From: Rubrivivax sp.
GTDB lineage: Bacteria; Pseudomonadota; Gammaproteobacteria; Burkholderiales; Burkholderiaceae_C
Direction of reading: 5' to 3'
Assembly: GCA_016788525.1 (NCBI GenBank)
Contig: JAEUPD010000250.1
Coordinates: forward strand, 1-35,632
Length of the DNA stretch: 35,632 bases
Shown: positions 33,173 through 35,632 of the stretch, in pieces
Position numbering within the stretch: position 1 is the stretch's first letter
Layout of the letters: each line of letters opens with the position of its first letter
The notes under the pieces: model-generated
What the model was told of the DNA's origin: nothing
The model's database searches: none
Seen by the model: only the letters and a program-made list of their open reading frames with translations
Position numbers and translations under genes: made by a program

Positions 33173-33462
33173 TGACGCGGCAGGCCGTGCGCGAATTGAA
33201 GCGCGTGATCCACCGCGAGCCGGACGGGCCGCTGGCGCGCAAGAGCGCGCTGTCGCTGCTCGCGCGCAGCGTCCTGTTCGGCCACGGCCGGCTGGCGGTG
33301 ATCCGCCTGGGCATGGCGGTGCACGCCGGCGCCGACGTGCCGCCCGAGCACTGGGACTACTGCCGCCGGGCCGCCGAGGCCTGCCGCGACACCACCGTCA
33401 AGGGCCTCTTCCTCGCCGCCGCGCAGCAAGCCGGCGTCGACCTGCCGACCGCAACGCACTGA
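33172..33462 (+). CDS. Small protein between icmF and the adenosyltransferase
   Basis: A 96-aa protein starting at the A shared with the icmF stop (TGATG) and ending one base before the next ATG, so it is translated as part of the operon. It is basic in the first half (R-E-L-K-R-V-I-H-R-E, A-R-K-S-A-L-S-L-L-A-R) and predicted mostly helical, with two cysteines (Y-C-R-R, A-C-R-D). There is no signal peptide or membrane segment and I do not recognise the family. Its position between a B12-dependent mutase and the enzyme that makes and delivers its cofactor suggests a role in cofactor loading or in acyl-CoA metabolism; this is inference only. Confidence 0.75.
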   Translation: MTRQAVRELKRVIHREPDGPLARKSALSLLARSVLFGHGRLAVIRLGMAVHAGADVPPEHWDYCRRAAEACRDTTVKGLFLAAAQQAGVDLPTATH

Positions 33463-33463
33463 C

Positions 33464-34024
33464 ATGGGCAACCGACTCTCCGCGATCGCCACGCGCACCG
33501 GCGACGACGGCAGCACCGGCCTGGGTGACGGCAGCCGCGTCGCCAAGCACGACCCGCGCGTCGCCGCGATGGGCGACGTCGACGAGCTCAACAGCGCGGT
33601 CGGCCTGCTGCTCGCCTTCGGCGTGCCCGACGACGCGCTGGCGATGCCGGCGCTGCTGGCCGAGGTGCAGCAGGACCTGCTGGACCTCGGCGGCGAGCTC
33701 AGCATCCCCGGCTACACGCTACTCAAGCCCGAGCGCGTCGCCGCGCTCGACGACTGGCTGGCGCGCGCCAACGCGACGCTGCCGCGGCTGCAGGAGTTCA
33801 TCCGACCCGGCGGCACGCTGGCGGCGGCGCAGGCGCATGTGGGCCGCACGGTATGCCGGCGCGCCGAGCGAGCGGTCTGCGAGCTCGCCGAGTCCCAGGC
33901 CGTCAGCCGCAGCGTGCGCCAGTACCTGAACCGCCTGTCGGACCTGCTGTTCGTGATGGCGCGCGTGCTGGCCCGGGCCGGCGGCAGCGCCGAAACGCAG
34001 TGGGACCGCCACCGCAAACCCTGA
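33464..34024 (+). CDS. pduO: Cob(I)alamin adenosyltransferase, PduO type
   Basis: A 186-aa cytoplasmic enzyme that transfers the adenosyl group of ATP to cob(I)alamin, giving coenzyme B12, and in this family can hand it directly to a mutase. Signatures: A-T-R-T-G-D-D-G-S-T-G-L near the start (ATP loop), a V-D-E-L-N-S-A-V-G block, D-L-G-G-E-L-S, and the C-terminal R-R-A-E-R-A-V...Y-L-N-R-L-S-D-L-L-F-V-M-A-R. Length is normal for the trimeric PduO/MMAB-type enzyme. It starts one base after the previous stop, so it is in the icmF operon and is the obvious cofactor source for IcmF. Names used for such genes vary (pduO, atr, cobO-like). Confidence 0.95.
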   Translation: MGNRLSAIATRTGDDGSTGLGDGSRVAKHDPRVAAMGDVDELNSAVGLLLAFGVPDDALAMPALLAEVQQDLLDLGGELSIPGYTLLKPERVAALDDWLARANATLPRLQEFIRPGGTLAAAQAHVGRTVCRRAERAVCELAESQAVSRSVRQYLNRLSDLLFVMARVLARAGGSAETQWDRHRKP

Positions 34025-34036
34025 GGAAGGACTTTC

Positions 34037-34885
34037 ATGAAGATGGAGAAGATCGGCGTCATCGGCGCCGGCACCATGGGCAACGGCATCGCGCAGGTGT
34101 GCGCGATGGCAGGGCTGGACGTGAGCCTGGTCGACGTGTCGGACGCCACAGTCGCACGCGGCCTCGCGACGCTAGGGAACAGCCTGGAGCGGCTGGTCAA
34201 GAAGGACAAGCTCACGGCCGCCGCCAGCGCCACCGCGCTGGCCCGCGTGCACGGCACGACCGAATACGCGGCGCTGGCCGGCGCTGACCTGGTGATCGAG
34301 GCCGCGACCGAGAACCTGGCGCTGAAGCTGCGCATCCTGCAGCAGCTCGCCGAGGTCGTGCGCGAGGACGCGGTGATCGCGACCAACACCTCGTCAATCA
34401 GCATCACCCAGCTGGCCGCGGCGGTGAAGGCGCCCGGGCGCTTCGTCGGCATGCACTTCTTCAACCCGGTTCCGCTGATGGCGCTGGTCGAGGTGATCGG
34501 CGGCCTGCAGACCTCGGACGCGACGCGCGAGCGCGCGCTGGCCTTCGTCACCGCCATCGGCAAGACGCCGATCGCGGTGAAGAACAGCCCCGGCTTCGCG
34601 GTCAACCGCATCCTGGTGCCGATGATCAATGAGGCGATCTTCGTGCTGCAGGAGGGCCTGGCCAGCGCCGAGGACATCGACGCCGGCATGACGCTGGGCT
34701 GCAACCAGCCCATCGGCCCCTTGGCACTGGCCGACTTGATCGGCCTGGACACGCTGCTCGCGGTGATGCAGGTGTTCAACGAGGGCTTCGACGACCCCAA
34801 GTACCGCCCCGCGCCGCTGCTCAAGGAAATGGTGGCCGCCGGCCGCCTGGGCCGCAAGAGCGGCCGCGGCTTCCACAGCTACTGA
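34037..34885 (+). CDS. hbd: 3-hydroxybutyryl-CoA dehydrogenase
   Basis: A 282-aa cytoplasmic NAD(P)-dependent enzyme that oxidises or forms 3-hydroxyacyl-CoA. It has the Rossmann motif G-V-I-G-A-G-T-M-G-N-G-I-A (7-19), N-T-S-S-I-S-I, the catalytic His in G-M-H-F-F-N-P-V with its partner Glu in the same segment and N-S-P-G-F-A-V-N-R, and the C-terminal G-P-L-A-L-A-D-L-I-G-L-D and G-R-K-S-G-R-G-F. The start at 34037 has AAGGA upstream; 12 bp separate it from the adenosyltransferase stop. In the operon it would act on the straight-chain butyryl-CoA side after dehydrogenation and hydration. PaaH-type specificity (3-hydroxyadipyl-CoA) cannot be excluded. Confidence 0.94.
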   Translation: MKMEKIGVIGAGTMGNGIAQVCAMAGLDVSLVDVSDATVARGLATLGNSLERLVKKDKLTAAASATALARVHGTTEYAALAGADLVIEAATENLALKLRILQQLAEVVREDAVIATNTSSISITQLAAAVKAPGRFVGMHFFNPVPLMALVEVIGGLQTSDATRERALAFVTAIGKTPIAVKNSPGFAVNRILVPMINEAIFVLQEGLASAEDIDAGMTLGCNQPIGPLALADLIGLDTLLAVMQVFNEGFDDPKYRPAPLLKEMVAAGRLGRKSGRGFHSY

Positions 34886-34895
34886 GGCCCCCGCC

Positions 34896-35632
34896 ATGGA
34901 CTACACCGCGCCGCTGAAGGACATGCAGTTCGTCCTGCGGGAGCTCGCCGGCCTCGACGCCGTTGCCGCCCTGCCCGGCTTCGAGGACTGCACGCCCGAC
35001 CTCGCGACCGCGATCCTCGCCGAGGCCGGCAAGTTCGCTGAAGGAGCCCTGTCGCCGCTCAACCCCGTCGGCGACCACCAGGGTGCGCGCTGGCAGGACG
35101 GCGAGGTCGCGACCGCGCCTGGCTGGCGTGCTGCCTACGCGCAGTTCGTCGAGGGCGGCTGGAACGCGCTGTCCTGCTCCGCTGGTCATGGCGGCCAGGG
35201 CCTGCCGCGGCTGCTGTCCTCGTTGGTCGAGGAGATGTGGAACGGCGCCAACGTCGCCTTCGCGCTGTGCCCGATGCTCACGCGAGGCGCGATCGAGGCA
35301 CTGGAGCTGTGTGGGAGCGCCGAGCAGCAGGCCATGTACCTGCCGAAAATGGTCAGCGGCGAATGGACCGGCACGATGAACCTGACCGAGCCGCAGGCCG
35401 GCTCGGACCTCGCCGCGGTGCGCACCAAGGCGCTGCCCCAGGCCGACGGCAGCTACCGCGTGCACGGCCAGAAGATTTTTATCACTTACGGCGAGCACGA
35501 CCTCACCGACAACATCGTGCATCTGGTGCTGGCGCGTACGCCGGACGCGCCCGAGGGCGTCAAGGGCATCTCGCTGTTCGTCGTGCCGAAGTTCCTGGTC
35601 AATGCCGACGGTTCGCTCGGCGAGCGCAACGA
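34896..35632 (+). CDS. Acyl-CoA dehydrogenase (3' end beyond window)
   Basis: The first 245 residues of a flavin-dependent acyl-CoA dehydrogenase, which introduces the alpha-beta double bond in an acyl-CoA. The opening M-D-Y-T-A-P-L-K-D-M-Q-F-V-L-R-E-L is typical of the ~590-residue class with an extra C-terminal domain (DmdC-like), longer than the usual ~380 residues. The FAD/substrate region M-N-L-T-E-P-Q-A-G-S-D-L and K-I-F-I-T-Y-G-E-H-D are clear. The catalytic Glu lies beyond the window. It follows the dehydrogenase gene by 10 bp and continues the operon; together they suggest beta-oxidation of short or branched acyl-CoA. Exact substrate is unknown. Confidence 0.93.
   Translation, partial: MDYTAPLKDMQFVLRELAGLDAVAALPGFEDCTPDLATAILAEAGKFAEGALSPLNPVGDHQGARWQDGEVATAPGWRAAYAQFVEGGWNALSCSAGHGGQGLPRLLSSLVEEMWNGANVAFALCPMLTRGAIEALELCGSAEQQAMYLPKMVSGEWTGTMNLTEPQAGSDLAAVRTKALPQADGSYRVHGQKIFITYGEHDLTDNIVHLVLARTPDAPEGVKGISLFVVPKFLVNADGSLGERN

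Overview
This window is GC-rich (roughly 70% by eye) and almost fully coding. Gene content points to a betaproteobacterium of the order Burkholderiales, probably near the Rubrivivax/Leptothrix/Ideonella group. The pointers are a fused acyl-CoA mutase (IcmF) very like the Cupriavidus protein as I remember it, a kynU-kynA pair, a type III pantothenate kinase (CoaX), and a TRAP-type binding protein with a Tat-like leader. No rRNA, tRNA, CRISPR array, transposase or phage gene was seen. The first ~80 bases are homopolymer-rich and look like a poor contig end.

Layout. (A) 1-5302, minus strand: a truncated SARP/BTAD-type ATPase regulator, a small exported protein behind a pair of palindromic repeats, and a larger exported protein ending in a WSC (cysteine-rich, carbohydrate-binding-like) domain. 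(B) 5675-6712, plus: an orphan TRAP substrate-binding protein whose expected start is followed at codon 3 by an in-frame TGA. (C) 6836-11456, minus: a DUF2087 protein, a hemerythrin-like protein, a ROK sugar kinase and a long Xaa-Pro aminopeptidase. (D) 11624-20925, minus: a second large SARP/BTAD-type ATPase regulator (1238 aa), then four exported proteins. These are a lipoprotein with two tandem beta-repeats, an exported protein, a second lipoprotein and a 587-aa exported protein. None of the four matches a function I know. (E) 21102-22650: a divergent ArsR-SRPBCC pair, a third gene cut short by a ~310-bp inverted-repeat element, and that element. (F) 22651-24832, minus: kynU-kynA for tryptophan breakdown, behind a 19-bp palindromic operator. 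(G) 24972-29733: a DUF418 membrane protein, a two-CBS protein, a hybrid histidine kinase and coaX. (H) 29882-35632, plus: a tight operon of icmF, a 96-aa unknown, a PduO-type cobalamin adenosyltransferase, 3-hydroxyacyl-CoA dehydrogenase and an acyl-CoA dehydrogenase that runs off the window.

How the parts fit. Region H is a coherent short/branched acyl-CoA pathway in which the adenosyltransferase supplies coenzyme B12 to the mutase. Region F starts the kynurenine pathway. Region D is the best candidate for an undescribed system. Three of its exported proteins share a loose motif layout (G-x-x-x-G-M/L near the start of a domain, then a K/RFG or KYG helix end, then an aromatic strand). GTTATC heptamers sit upstream of both the regulator and the first lipoprotein gene, and upstream of the lipoprotein two of them are 11 bp apart, the spacing SARP regulators use. 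A degraded copy of the regulator's 3' end lies between the two genes. I infer a regulator-plus-envelope-protein locus; the function is unknown.
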